Under the pieces are notes generated by a model. The model searched no databases. It worked only from the letters and a program-made list of their open reading frames with translations, and was not told the DNA's origin. The position numbers and the translations under genes are program-made. Positions 8,244-17,380 of a stretch of DNA of 64,000 nt are shown piece after piece. Origin of the DNA: DASTFP01 sp963816855 (lineage in GTDB: Bacteria; Verrucomicrobiota; Verrucomicrobiia; Chthoniobacterales; Terrimicrobiaceae); NCBI GenBank assembly GCA_963816855.1, contig CAWFMA010000007.1, positions 204,058-268,057 on the forward strand, written 5' to 3'. Numbering within the stretch: the stretch's first letter is position 1; the number at the start of each line of letters is the position of its first letter.

Positions 8244-9890
8244 TCATCCTCCCGCCAAGGAGCGGCTGACAATCTCTTTGGCTTGCTCGACGATGGAGGC
8301 CAGATGCTCATGGCTTTTGAGGCTCTCTGCATAGAGCTTGTAGATATTCTCGGTTCCGGACGGACGGGCGGCAAACCAACCGCTTGTCGAGACAACTTTT
8401 AGCCCGCCGATCGGCGCGTCGTTTCCCGGGGCGCGCGTGAGCTTGGCCGTGATCTGCTCGCCGGCAAGCTCGGTAGCGGTGACGGCTTCCGGCGACAGTT
8501 TTTTGAGCAGGTTCTTCTGCTCGGGGGTCGCGGCGGCGTCAATCCGGGTGTAGTATGGCGTGCCGAACTCGGCGGTCATCTCTTGGTAGTGCTTGCCAGG
8601 ATCCTTCCCGGTGCGCGCGGTAATTTCCGCTGCCAGCAGGCTCAGGATAAGGCCGTCCTTGTCGGTGCTCCAGACCGTGCCGTCGGTTCGCAGGAAACTC
8701 GCGCCGGCGCTTTCCTCGCCGCCGAAGCAACAGGAGCCATCGAACAGGCCTGGCGTAAACCACTTGAAGCCCACCGGCACCTCCCACAGTTTGCGATCCA
8801 GGCTTCCGACGACGCGGTCTATGAGACAGCTGCTGACCAGGGTTTTGCCGACGACGGCGCGAGTTGACCACTGCGGCCGGTGACCCAGGAGGTAACGAAT
8901 GGCTACCGCGAGGTAGTGGTTTGGGTTCATGAGTCCGACCGACGGCGTGACGATGCCGTGGCGGTCGGCGTCGGGATCATTGCCGAAAGCGACGTCGAAT
9001 CGGTCCTTGAGGCTTACCAGGCTGGCCATGGCGTAAGGACTTGAGCAGTCCATGCGAATCTTTCCGTCATGATCCACCGTCATGAACGAGAACGTGGGAT
9101 CGATAGCCGAATTGACGATCGTAATTCCAAGACCGTAACGCTCGGCAAGCGGAGCCCAATATGCCGCGGAGGCACCGCCGAGAGGATCGACGCCGATTCT
9201 CACTCCCGCAGAGCGGATGGCTTCGAGATCGATAACGTTTGCGAGATCCTGCACGTAGCCGCCGACGAAGTCCTCGGCGTGGGTTGTCGAGGCCTTGAGC
9301 GCGGCTTCAAACTTGATACGGCGAATGCCCTTGTTTCCCCCGCGCAGCAGTTCGTTGGCCCGATTCTGGATTGCGTCCGTAACATCCGTGTCGGCCGGGC
9401 CGCCATTTGTCAGATTGTACTTGAAGCCGCCGTCAGTCGGCGGGTTGTGGGAGGGGGTCACAACAATGCCATCGGCCAGTCCCTGTGAGCGATTTTGGTT
9501 ATGTGTCAGGATGGCGCGCGAAATGACCGGCGTCGGAGTGAATCCATCGTCGCTCTGGATAAAAGTCTCCACTCCGTTTGCGGCGAGCACCTCGAGCGCC
9601 ACACGTTCGGCGGGGCGGGAGAGAGCGTGGGTATCTTTTCCCATGAAGAGCGGGCCAGTCACCCCTTGGTTGTGCCGATACTCGCAAATGGCCTGCGTAA
9701 TGGCCAGAATGTGGGCTTCGGTGAAGGTCGAATTCGAGCTCGTGCCCCGATGGCCGCTTGTGCCGAAGCTCACAAGCTGGTTGGGGTCGGAAATATCGGG
9801 TTTTGTTCCGTAGAACGCCTCTTCGAGTTTGTTGACGTCAATCAGGAGTTCTTTGGGGGCAGGCTTGCCGGCTAGGGGATGTGTGCTCAT
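8244..9890 (-). CDS. pgm: Phosphoglucomutase, alpha-D-glucose-1-phosphate specific
   Basis: This 548-residue enzyme interconverts glucose-1-phosphate and glucose-6-phosphate, linking glycogen and cell-envelope sugar synthesis to glycolysis. The phosphoserine loop is VTPSHNPPTDGG, the metal loop is DPDADRHG, and the sugar-binding GGEESAGASF and C-terminal phosphate-binding RPSGTENIYKLYAES motifs are all present. Length matches E. coli Pgm (about 546). I start at the ATG 9888-9890 (MSTHPLAGKPAPKELLIDV), which matches the family; the open frame upstream is longer but not supported. It is divergent from the sugar kinase at 10390. Confidence 0.96.
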   Translation of the reverse strand: MSTHPLAGKPAPKELLIDVNKLEEAFYGTKPDISDPNQLVSFGTSGHRGTSSNSTFTEAHILAITQAICEYRHNQGVTGPLFMGKDTHALSRPAERVALEVLAANGVETFIQSDDGFTPTPVISRAILTHNQNRSQGLADGIVVTPSHNPPTDGGFKYNLTNGGPADTDVTDAIQNRANELLRGGNKGIRRIKFEAALKASTTHAEDFVGGYVQDLANVIDLEAIRSAGVRIGVDPLGGASAAYWAPLAERYGLGITIVNSAIDPTFSFMTVDHDGKIRMDCSSPYAMASLVSLKDRFDVAFGNDPDADRHGIVTPSVGLMNPNHYLAVAIRYLLGHRPQWSTRAVVGKTLVSSCLIDRVVGSLDRKLWEVPVGFKWFTPGLFDGSCCFGGEESAGASFLRTDGTVWSTDKDGLILSLLAAEITARTGKDPGKHYQEMTAEFGTPYYTRIDAAATPEQKNLLKKLSPEAVTATELAGEQITAKLTRAPGNDAPIGGLKVVSTSGWFAARPSGTENIYKLYAESLKSHEHLASIVEQAKEIVSRSLAGG

Positions 9891-10389
9891 GGAAGGGATG
9901 GTTTCGAATGCTAGGTGTATCTGGCAAGCCTGCTTAGCGCAACGCCGGTTTGAGTTAAACGAAAGGCCGGAGACTGTGAGAACACCCGCGGGCTCCGTGG
10001 AGGTCAATTTTCGAAGTCTTCCGGCATCGCGCCCAGAACTTTTGATCGACATCGGGATATCCGTCGCTACCCTCGCCATGCCGCTATGAGAGAATTCCCC
10101 CCGCGTTTTCTTTCTTTCTCCACCGTGGCCGTTTCCGGGTCCGACAAGATTCGTTCTCTTCGCCCTCGCAGCTGGATCAAGTCGCTCGCGAAAAGCCGCG
10201 AAACGGCCCGGAGGCCAGCCTGCTCCCCGTGGCCGCCTTGGAGTCGGATTTATTCGCAAAAGGAACGAAGCTTTGTCACGCGGCCGGCCGCTTTTCTGAC
10301 CATCCAGGTGGTCGGCTGTCAGCGTCCGGAGCGGGCGGAAGTTGGGATCGCCGAATCTTTACCCGGTTGAACGCGGACTTTACCCTCAT
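9891..10389. other. Divergent promoter region between pgm and the PfkB kinase
   Basis: This is a non-coding 499-base spacer flanked by divergent genes, so it should hold both promoters. I could not pick a convincing -35/-10 pair or operator by eye. The stretch 10100-10260 is moderately pyrimidine-rich on the plus strand. No RNA gene was recognised. Confidence 0.45.
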
Positions 10390-11301
10390 ATGAACACTGA
10401 ATTCTATTCGTTTGGCGAAATCCTCTGGGATTGCCTCCCCTCGGGACGGCATGCGGGCGGCGCGCCATTTAACGTGACCGCCCATCTCGTGCAACTTGGC
10501 TCCTCTGCGTCGCTCATCTCCGCGATCGGCAACGATCCTCTTGGTGACGAGATTCTCAAGGTGGCCGAGGACAAGGGAGTGAACACGGGATTCGTGACTC
10601 GTGCCCGCGCGGAGCTCGCAACGGGAACCGTTCTGGTAACGGTGGATGCCAACGGAAACGCGAGCTATGACATCGTTCAGCCGGTGGCCTGGGACGAGAT
10701 CAAGGTTCTTCCGGAAACTCTTGATGCGGTTTCGCAGGCTCGCGGGTTTATTTATGGCTCATTGGCCGGGCGCTCGCCCTACAACCTGGAGCAGGTGAAT
10801 CGCCTGCTCGCGCTCGACGGTCCGGTGAAGTTTTTCGACGTCAATTTGCGTCCGCCTTTTGCGCATCCCGCCCTGGTGATCGATCTGGCCAAGCACGCCG
10901 ACGTTATCAAACTGAACGATGATGAGGTTGGCAAGCTGGCCACCTGGTTGAAGACCGGCGAAGCGTCCTTCAATACCCCCAACGAACCGGACGAGCTTGC
11001 CCAGGCGTGCGAGACTTTGGGGAAAGCGACCAATACTTCCCGCGTTTGTATCACCAGGGCTTCGAAGGGCGCAGCGCTCTGGGACAACGGGGAGTTGATC
11101 TGCGTCAGCGCTCCGCGGGTCGTCGTCAAGGATACCGTCGGCGCGGGCGACTCCTTCATGGCCGGTCTGATGATTGGCCTGACGCGCGGTGGCGATGTCC
11201 GGAAAGTCCTGGAAGATGCTTGCCGCGTGGGTGCCTTCGTCGCCTCGCACGATGGAGCAATACCGCTGCTGCCGCCGGAGATTGTTCGTCCGTTCAAGTG
11301 A
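10390..11301 (+). CDS. PfkB-family sugar kinase, fructokinase-like
   Basis: This 303-residue kinase probably makes fructose-6-phosphate from fructose. The N-terminal GEILWDCLPSGRHAGGAPFN is the fructokinase version of the PfkB substrate-binding motif. FDVNLRPPF near 155 and the C-terminal DTVGAGDSFMAG (about 252-263) with catalytic Asp in GAGD are standard PfkB motifs. The ATG at 10390 is chosen by homology. It is followed by a dispersed repeat copy and then a convergent membrane-protein gene. Divergence from pgm suggests shared sugar-phosphate metabolism, although it could act on another hexose. Confidence 0.9.
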   Translation: MNTEFYSFGEILWDCLPSGRHAGGAPFNVTAHLVQLGSSASLISAIGNDPLGDEILKVAEDKGVNTGFVTRARAELATGTVLVTVDANGNASYDIVQPVAWDEIKVLPETLDAVSQARGFIYGSLAGRSPYNLEQVNRLLALDGPVKFFDVNLRPPFAHPALVIDLAKHADVIKLNDDEVGKLATWLKTGEASFNTPNEPDELAQACETLGKATNTSRVCITRASKGAALWDNGELICVSAPRVVVKDTVGAGDSFMAGLMIGLTRGGDVRKVLEDACRVGAFVASHDGAIPLLPPEIVRPFK

Positions 11302-11347
11302 TCCTAGGAGCGGTTCAGGCGGCGAAGGCCGCCGAAAAGGGGAAAGA

Positions 11348-11479
11348 CTTGTCCGTGGCGCCACGGCTTGCGGGGAGATGGGGACCCCGCAACCCCATCA
11401 AGCCTGCGCTTTGCTCCTTGCGATCTTTCGAAAATTGACCGCAACGTGGCATACGCGGGTGTTGTTCAACAGGCTCCTA
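11348..11479 (+). repeat. Dispersed intergenic repeat, copy B
   Basis: This copy matches bases 1883-2011 nearly base for base, including CGCCACGGCTTGCGGGGAGA, GGGGACCCCGCAACCCCATC and GTGGCATACGCGGGT. It contains the internal palindrome GCGGGGAGATGGGGACCCCGC-like arms and ends TTCAACAGGCTCCTA. It lies at the convergent 3' ends of the sugar kinase and the membrane protein. The stop codon and last residues of the membrane protein are inside the repeat end. Confidence 0.85.
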
Positions 11480-12506
11480 CCTCGTGGTCCGGTTTTGAAG
11501 GTGGAGAGATTCGTTGAGCGGACCGGGAGCCGGCCAGTAAGGCGAGCCCAATCAAGCCCCAAGTCAGCTCGCGGACCCGATAAATCACTCCCGCCGCCAA
11601 CCCCTGCGCCGCGCCCAAACCAAGCATGGCAAAGACCAGGGCTCTGCCCGCTTCCTGGGTGCCCGCCCGCAAAGGCACGAAGAAAGTGAGATTGTTCAGG
11701 GCAACCCCCAGCACTTCGACCGCCAGGGCTAGCTCCAAGGTGACAGGGACTCCGAAAAAAAACAGGATCAGATAAGTCTCGAGGATGCCGGCGGCGTAGC
11801 CGAAAGCAAAGCTCGCTGACGAAATGATAATTCGCCCCGCCGACTCCCGATGCACCCGGGCCATTTCGGCATCGACCTGCTCGATGGATGGCCGCAGCGA
11901 CGCCAGAAACCGGAGCAGGCGCCATCGGCTCAACGCGGCCACGCCCTGTGTAAGCAGCCCGCGACGCTGCGCGAACAGCAATCCGGCCAACAAGACGGAA
12001 AAGACGCATAGGCTGGCGAAGATTCCCCATCGAACCGTGACCGGGAGGCCTGTGTCGTCGATCACCAAAAGCAGGCCAATGGCGACGAAACCGACGAGTC
12101 CGACGGTTTGAGTGATTTTCGCGACCATGACGGACGCGACCAGGGGAGGCGCGGGCATCTCCGTTTGCAGCATGCGGACCCGGACAAACTCGCCCCCCAT
12201 CGTGGCTGTCGGGGTCAGCGCGTTCGCCGCGTCGCCCGCGACGCGCGCCGAAATCAATCGGCAAAACGGGGGCACGCGCCGGCCGCCGGGAAACGCGGCG
12301 CGCCAGCCCAGGGTGTTGAAAAGGATCGGCACAATCTCGGCGGCGAGAATCAGAAAGATCCCCCAGCCCACCAGGCGCAGATTGGCCAGGACATTTTCGA
12401 TTCCGAGCCGCGCCAGGAGGACAAAAAACAGGACAATGCCGCAGGCCAGCACGAGCCGCTCGGCGACTCGCAAACCTCGCCCAACGAAGTTGGGACGCAG
12501 GGTCAC
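11466..12506 (-). CDS. YbhN/UPF0104-type integral membrane protein (flippase-like domain)
   Basis: This protein of about 346 residues has 7-8 hydrophobic spans. It shows the pattern of the lysylphosphatidylglycerol-synthase transmembrane/flippase-like family (also HpnL): an early LARLGIENVLANLR segment, a central MGGEFVRVRML motif, and a late LNNLTFFVPLRAGTQEAGRAL motif near the C terminus. These proteins are thought to move or position lipid-linked substrates, but this one's substrate is unknown. The open frame extends upstream to 12755 with low-complexity, implausible sequence, so I prefer the GTG at 12504-12506 just before the first span. The last residues (HEVGAC) come from the adjoining repeat, which shows how recently the 3' end was remodelled. 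Confidence 0.75.
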   Translation of the reverse strand: MTLRPNFVGRGLRVAERLVLACGIVLFFVLLARLGIENVLANLRLVGWGIFLILAAEIVPILFNTLGWRAAFPGGRRVPPFCRLISARVAGDAANALTPTATMGGEFVRVRMLQTEMPAPPLVASVMVAKITQTVGLVGFVAIGLLLVIDDTGLPVTVRWGIFASLCVFSVLLAGLLFAQRRGLLTQGVAALSRWRLLRFLASLRPSIEQVDAEMARVHRESAGRIIISSASFAFGYAAGILETYLILFFFGVPVTLELALAVEVLGVALNNLTFFVPLRAGTQEAGRALVFAMLGLGAAQGLAAGVIYRVRELTWGLIGLALLAGSRSAQRISPPSKPDHEVGAC

Positions 12507-13017
12507 CGTGGGCGATAACGAGGCAGTCGCCGCAGCGCGCGACGCCGTCCGCGAATGAGGCGGCTGACCACCAGATCCGTCCTGGCTGCCGCAACAGGAA
12601 GGGGAGGCGCCTCTGATTGTCCGTTCGTCTTGCTGAACTCGCCAGAGAGTCATTTGCCAAATTTGGCTCGTCGCCGCGGCCCGTGAGGCGAGGCACCCGG
12701 TTGCGTGAGACCGGCCGCGCGCCCGGCGGTCATTGACTGCGCCCCCAATCGGCAACGGATCTCGGCGGCATCATCCCGATCGTCCCGCCCCCGGGCTTGA
12801 GTGTTGGCCTGCATTTTCCGACGATGCTAGAATCTAAGGGGCAAGGGTCAAGGCCGCTGGAAGCACGTAGACCTGATTTCCAGATCGAAGATGGTCCGTT
12901 CACCTTCCCGTGGGAGGTTCCTCGCGCGGCGAAGAATGTAATTTAAGTAAGGGGAACTCAGGGAAGGGTCAGCCTTTTCCGGCTATGGGCCGAGCGTTTC
13001 CTTGAATTGTGTGCCTT

Positions 13018-13047
13018 GGCTTGCGGTGCTATTTCCCGTCGCAAGCC
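13018..13047 (-). terminator. Stem-loop at the fabF 3' end
   Basis: GGCTTGCG (13018-13025) pairs with CGCAAGCC (13040-13047), with a 14-base loop, spanning the fabF stop codon. There is no U-run on the minus strand after it, so it may stabilise the RNA end rather than terminate intrinsically. Confidence 0.35.
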
Positions 13048-14279
13048 ATCACCACGAGGGCAGTGTTGTGTCCGCCGAACCCGAACGAATTGTTGACGGC
13101 CACGCGTACCTTCGCCTCGCGGGCCTGGTTTGGCACATAGTCGAGATCGCACTCGGGATCGGGCGTATCCAGGTTGATCGTCGGAGGAATCACGCCATCC
13201 CTCATCGCCAGGGCGCAGACCGCGAGTTCAACAGCGCCGGCTGCTCCGAGAAGATGACCGGTCATCGACTTGGTCGAACTGATCGCCACCCGGCGCGCCT
13301 CTTCGCCCAACGCCAGCTTAATCGCCCGAGTCTCGCAGAGATCGCCGATTGACGTGGATGTCGCGTGAGCGTTGATGTAGTCCACTTCGCCGGCATTTAC
13401 TTCCGCGTGACGCATGGCGATCTTCATTGCGCGTGCGACATCCCGCCCCTCGGGGTGGGGTTGGGTCATGTGGTAGGCATCCGCCGTGCATCCATAGCCG
13501 GCAAGCTCACAATAGATCTGCGCCCGGCGATCGCGCGCATGTTCGAGTTCTTCGAGGACGAGCACACCGGCTCCTTCTCCCATGATGAAGCCATCCCGGT
13601 CCCTGTCAAACGGACGGCTGGCCTTTTCGGGTTCGTCATTGCGCAAGCTCAAGGCTTTCATCGCCGAAAAGCCGGCCACGCCCAGCGGGGTGATCGTCGC
13701 CTCGCACCCGCCGGCCAGGAAAATATCGGCTTCGCCATATTTGATCGAACGCCAGGCCTCGCCAAGTGAGTGGCCGCCCGTGGCGCACGCGGAGACGATG
13801 CAGATGTTGGGGCCTTTCAAGTCGAAGGCCAGGGAAACGAGGGCGCTCGCCGCGTTTCCCATCATGCTGGTAATCGCAAACGGCGAAAGCCGGGAAGGCC
13901 CCTGATCGACGAGACGACGCGCGGATCGTTCCATGCTTTCAAGACCTCCGATCCCAGTTCCAATCGACACGCCGAAGCGCTCGCGCTCGATCCTGTCCAG
14001 CTCCAGCCCAGAATCGTCCAAAGCCATTTTCGACGCAGCCATCGCGAATTGCATGAAACGGTCAGAACGCTTGATGATTTTCGGATTCTGAAAATATGCC
14101 GCCGGATCAAAGCCGGTGACCTCTCCCGCGATCTGGCACGGGAATTGCGCGGAGTCGAACGCCGAGAAGCGGCGGATGCCGCTTCGCCCACTCACGGTGT
14201 TTCGCCAAAATTCCGCGGTCGTCGCGCCGTTCGGTGCGACGACGCCGATCCCGGTAATCACCACTTTGCGTTTTTCCAC
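13029..14279 (-). CDS. fabF: Beta-ketoacyl-[ACP] synthase II
   Basis: This 416-residue thiolase-fold enzyme elongates acyl-ACP in type II fatty acid synthesis. The nucleophile is Cys165 in SACATGGHSLGEA. The two catalytic histidines are in NAHATSTSIGD and SMTGHLLGAAGA, and the GFGGHN loop closes the C terminus. Length matches FabF (about 413). GTG at 14279 (MEKRKVVITG) is preferred because AGGA lies 8 bases upstream and FabF usually starts so; GTG at 14315 is the alternative. No acyl carrier protein gene lies next to it, although acpP is the usual neighbour. Confidence 0.95.
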   Translation of the reverse strand: MEKRKVVITGIGVVAPNGATTAEFWRNTVSGRSGIRRFSAFDSAQFPCQIAGEVTGFDPAAYFQNPKIIKRSDRFMQFAMAASKMALDDSGLELDRIERERFGVSIGTGIGGLESMERSARRLVDQGPSRLSPFAITSMMGNAASALVSLAFDLKGPNICIVSACATGGHSLGEAWRSIKYGEADIFLAGGCEATITPLGVAGFSAMKALSLRNDEPEKASRPFDRDRDGFIMGEGAGVLVLEELEHARDRRAQIYCELAGYGCTADAYHMTQPHPEGRDVARAMKIAMRHAEVNAGEVDYINAHATSTSIGDLCETRAIKLALGEEARRVAISSTKSMTGHLLGAAGAVELAVCALAMRDGVIPPTINLDTPDPECDLDYVPNQAREAKVRVAVNNSFGFGGHNTALVVMACDGK

Positions 14280-14822
14280 GAGGCTAGTCCTGGCCGGAGA
14301 TTCCGTCAGCTTCACTTATGATATTCAATGCGCAATGCAATTCCTTGGCATACCGCACGCACAACGTGCTGCATCGTGTGATTCGATGCGGCATGCTTCG
14401 GAGGGATCGCAAGGCGCGTCGGTTCGTTTCCAAGCGGACGGCTGAGTCGTTCCAAGCTCCGGACATTTTGATCCGGATTCGCCGGAAACTGCACGCAAAA
14501 ATCTTTGAAAACCGATGGGACCTGCGAGGGGAGCCATAGGAGAGCTACCGCGGCGCATTTTTTCGCGCGGCGCCGAAAGCCCTGCCGCGGTTGATAGAAA
14601 ATTCCTGGCAACTGTGATCGACAGGCGGGTATTGGTCCTGGTGAAAGGCTCCGCCCGCTTACAAAAGTGAGGATTATTCTAATCCGATCCAACTCTCTTA
14701 AGCCGCTCGGGAAGCTCAGGCTCGTTGCGTGGAGCAACGCCAGAAGGCGTTAGCCGACGCCGGCCCCGAAACGGCAATCCTTGACCTCCATGAATGCTGA
14801 CCTGCTCGCGCTCGCCTTCAGC
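14280..14822. other. Intergenic spacer upstream of fabF, nothing recognised
   Basis: These 543 bases lie between the fabF start and the lacI-type gene end. A 426-base open frame crosses the spacer on the minus strand but has no family resemblance and reads like random sequence. The fabF promoter must be here; no clear operator or RNA element was seen. Confidence 0.45.
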
Positions 14823-15875
14823 TCACTCCACAACAGTTCCTTGTGAACGACAGGATGAGGCGCGAACGAGAAGCTGCGGCTCAACGAGGATTTGTCTCGG
14901 GCGAGCCGGCGACCGTCCATTGATGAAATCGAGCAGCATTCGCGTGGCATCCTGGCCGATTCGGAGGCGCTGTTGCTCCACCGTGCTCAACGGCACGCGC
15001 AGATACCGGCCATAGTGATGACCGCCGACTCCAATAATGCCGAACTGCTCGGGAATTCGCAGACCACGATCCAGCGCTGCCTGCATGGCTCCAATGGCGA
15101 TTGGATCGCTCGCCGCGAACACGGCCTCCGGAGGCAACGGCAAGTCAAACAGCTTTTGCATGGCTTCATAGCCTCCGGATTCTTCGTGGTAGTTTGATTC
15201 GACAATGAGCTCCGGCGCCGGGCCAAAAGAGAGCTTTCTAAGAGCCTTCAAATAGCCCTTCCGGCGACCGATCGCCGTGGCCACCGAATGCGGACCGCTG
15301 ATGTGAGCAATCCGACGATAACCCTGCGCCGCCAGGTGATTTGTCGCCTGAAGACCGATCGCCTCATCGTCGCCTCCCACAAATGGGAGCCGCGGAAACC
15401 GACGATCCACAAAGACAGCAGGGACAGCAAGGTTCGCAAAAGCCCGTTTCCAATCCCGGGTCCGCGCGCTGTGCGCGGAAGCAATGAGAAGACCATCGAC
15501 GCGTCGTGACTTCAGCATGCGAAGAATCCGATCCTCCTTCTCGGCGCTTTCACCGGTATTGCAAACAAGAAGGCTGTATCCCTCCTCGCTGGAGACGGAG
15601 TCGACACCTTTCATCAACTCGGAAAAAAACGACCGGGAGAGATCGGGGACCACGACCCCCAGGACGTTGGAGCGCCGCGTGACGAGGCTCCGGGCGATCG
15701 AGTCCGGTTGATATCCAAGTTCCTCAGCGACCGCGAGAACCCGCTGGCGAGTCGTTTGACTGATGTCTTCGCGATTCTGCAGGGCAGCGCTGACCGTGGA
15801 AATCGATACGTCGAGCCGACGGGCGATATCTTTAAGGCGAATAGCCTTCGAAGGCCTTTTAAGCGGTGAACCCAC
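14823..15875 (-). CDS. LacI-family transcriptional regulator of the adjacent polyol/ketose cluster
   Basis: This 350-residue regulator has a LacI helix-turn-helix at about 12-58 (IRLKDIARRLDVSISTVSAA, then a hinge ending GYQPDSIARSLVTRRS). A periplasmic-binding-protein-like effector domain follows (SNVLGVVVPDLSRSFF to the C terminus), with ASDPIAIGAMQA and GIIGVGGHHYG typical of the sugar-binding core. It is divergent from dhaK with a 443-base shared control region that holds three CTAGAACGTT palindromes, so it most likely represses the cluster and itself until the sugar or sugar-phosphate binds. I prefer the GTG at 15873-15875, which puts 12 residues before the HTH; the GTG at 15911 is possible. 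Neither has a clear ribosome site. Confidence 0.93.
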   Translation of the reverse strand: MGSPLKRPSKAIRLKDIARRLDVSISTVSAALQNREDISQTTRQRVLAVAEELGYQPDSIARSLVTRRSNVLGVVVPDLSRSFFSELMKGVDSVSSEEGYSLLVCNTGESAEKEDRILRMLKSRRVDGLLIASAHSARTRDWKRAFANLAVPAVFVDRRFPRLPFVGGDDEAIGLQATNHLAAQGYRRIAHISGPHSVATAIGRRKGYLKALRKLSFGPAPELIVESNYHEESGGYEAMQKLFDLPLPPEAVFAASDPIAIGAMQAALDRGLRIPEQFGIIGVGGHHYGRYLRVPLSTVEQQRLRIGQDATRMLLDFINGRSPARPRQILVEPQLLVRASSCRSQGTVVE

Positions 15876-15926
15876 GAAAAATTTAATTGAGGCTAGCGGA
15901 AACTGTAGCACATGGATGACAATTTC

Positions 15927-15940
15927 CTAGAACGTTTCAG
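15927..15940. promoter_or_regulatory. Putative LacI-type operator O1
   Basis: CTAGAACGTTTCAG: an AACGTT-centred imperfect palindrome. It lies 51 bases before the chosen lacI-type start, in the right place for autoregulation. It shares the ten-base core CTAGAACGTT with two more sites in the same spacer. Confidence 0.65.
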
Positions 15941-15992
15941 ACCGATCGTCGCCTTTGGCCAGGGGAGGGCCCGGTTGGAAGTAGCCACGCAT

Positions 15993-16099
15993 TTACCGTG
16001 GCGCCAAGGTTACGCGGAGCGCTGCGGCTACGCTCTGCATTTGGCTCCGCGCGATCTTTCGGAAACCGACGGCAGCGTCGCCCGTGGGAGGGTCTCAAC
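15993..16099 (+). repeat. Dispersed intergenic repeat, diverged copy C
   Basis: This copy aligns with the units at 1883 and 11348 through GCGCCA.GG.T, then GGCTCC.NGCGATCTTTCGGA and the end GGGTCTCAAC, but is clearly more diverged. It sits between operators O1 and O2 in the control region of the dha cluster. Confidence 0.6.
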
Positions 16100-16150
16100 T
16101 GCCGGCCAAAGCTCGCGGCAAAAAAATTGCAAAATTCATTTGACCGACCT

Positions 16151-16164
16151 CTAGAACGTTGTAG
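16151..16164. promoter_or_regulatory. Putative LacI-type operator O2
   Basis: CTAGAACGTTGTAG: palindromic except for one pair. It shares the CTAGAACGTT core and lies 154 bases upstream of the dhaK start. It is spaced 103 bases from O3, close to ten helical turns, which would allow looping by a tetramer or by two dimers. Confidence 0.7.
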
Positions 16165-16253
16165 CTTGCTCCGAGAATTTATTAGCTATTCCACGCTTCT
16201 TTGTTCAACCCCCACCGAATCTCGCGGCAACCCCCCATTTTTATGCAATATAG

Positions 16254-16267
16254 CTAGAACGTTATAG
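16254..16267. promoter_or_regulatory. Putative LacI-type operator O3
   Basis: CTAGAACGTTATAG: palindromic except for one pair, the best-placed site to block the dhaK promoter. It lies 51 bases upstream of the ATG, right after the AT-rich stretch TTTTTATGCAATATAG that may include the -10 element. Confidence 0.7.
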
Positions 16268-16318
16268 ATTCTGTAAAAATAAGGCAGCCGCTCAGATCGG
16301 TTCATTCGATTTACATCA

Positions 16319-17323
16319 ATGAGAAAGTTTCTTGTCACTCCCGATAAAGCCGTCGAATTCGCCCTCGCGGGCATCCTCGCCGTCAACCGTGTCCCTTTGG
16401 AGCGTGTGGAGGGGCATTTTGGCCTGGTCTATCGCGGCAACAAAGGGCGCCGCGTGCGGATACTTGTTGGGGGCGGCAGTGGGCATGAGCCGCTTTTTCT
16501 GGGCGCGGTGGGGCCGGGGATGGCCGATGGGGCGGTCGCCGGCGCGGTGTTTGCGGCCCCCAATCCCCTTTCGATTCAGACCACGGCGGAGGCGTTGGGT
16601 GAAGCCGAGGGGATCGTCTACCTTTATGGCAACTACTCTGGCGACGTGCTGAATTTTGATTTTGCGGCTGAGGAGTTGGAAAACGAAGGCGGCAAGGTCG
16701 CGCAGATTCGCGTGCACGACGACATTGCCTCCGCGCCGGCGGACCGAATGGACGCGCGCCGGGGAATCGCCGGGGATATTTTCGTCCTCAAATGCACGGC
16801 CGCAGCGGCGGATCGTGGTTTGCCTTTGGAGGAGGTGGTGCGGCTGGGCGAGAAAGTAAACGGGCGGGTGCGTTCGATCGGAGTGGCCCTTGGAGCGGCT
16901 TCATCGATTGAGACCGGTCAGCCGATGTTTGATCTCCCGAGCGGCGACCTAGAAATCGGGATGGGATTGCACGGCGAGATGGGGGTGAGCCGCGCACCCT
17001 TCGAGCCCGCCGAAACCTTGGTCCCAAAGATGATCGACCTTCTGGTGGCGGACTATCTTGCTACCCAAACGCCTTTGGATCGAGTGGCGGTAATGGTCAA
17101 TGCCTTGGGAGGAACCACGGTTTTGGAATTGCTCACTGTTGCCGGCCTTGTCCGAAAGAGCCTCGAAGCCCGGAGCGTTCCCGTCAGTCGATTCGAAGCG
17201 GGCGAATTCGCCACTTCCCTGGATATGGCTGGGTTTTCCATCACCATGCTTCCCCTGGACAAAGAAATCGAGCCGCTCTTGGACGCTGGCTGTGATTCGG
17301 TCTGTTACACGCGCCATCCGTAG
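16319..17323 (+). CDS. dhaK: Dihydroxyacetone-kinase-type substrate subunit DhaK (possible tetrulose kinase)
   Basis: This 334-residue protein has the DAK1 domain that holds a short ketose covalently and presents it for phosphorylation. The three residues known to be catalytic in E. coli DhaK are present at the same numbers: His56 in GGGSGHEP, Asp109 in YSGD and His218 in GLHGEMG. It is the first gene of the operon lacI // dhaK-dhaL-ABC-tpi. In classical systems DhaK works with DhaL and the PTS donor DhaM, but no DhaM is seen here, so the phosphoryl donor is unclear. Substrate: dihydroxyacetone by family, or erythrulose by gene context. Confidence 0.93.
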   Translation: MRKFLVTPDKAVEFALAGILAVNRVPLERVEGHFGLVYRGNKGRRVRILVGGGSGHEPLFLGAVGPGMADGAVAGAVFAAPNPLSIQTTAEALGEAEGIVYLYGNYSGDVLNFDFAAEELENEGGKVAQIRVHDDIASAPADRMDARRGIAGDIFVLKCTAAAADRGLPLEEVVRLGEKVNGRVRSIGVALGAASSIETGQPMFDLPSGDLEIGMGLHGEMGVSRAPFEPAETLVPKMIDLLVADYLATQTPLDRVAVMVNALGGTTVLELLTVAGLVRKSLEARSVPVSRFEAGEFATSLDMAGFSITMLPLDKEIEPLLDAGCDSVCYTRHP

Positions 17324-17380
17324 GCTGGCGCGCGTTCGCCTCAACTCACCTCTCCAAACCCTAAACCACGCAATACGCAC

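Noticed and set aside
14312..14737. 141-codon minus-strand frame upstream of fabF
   Set aside because: No family resemblance and random-like composition; taken as non-coding.
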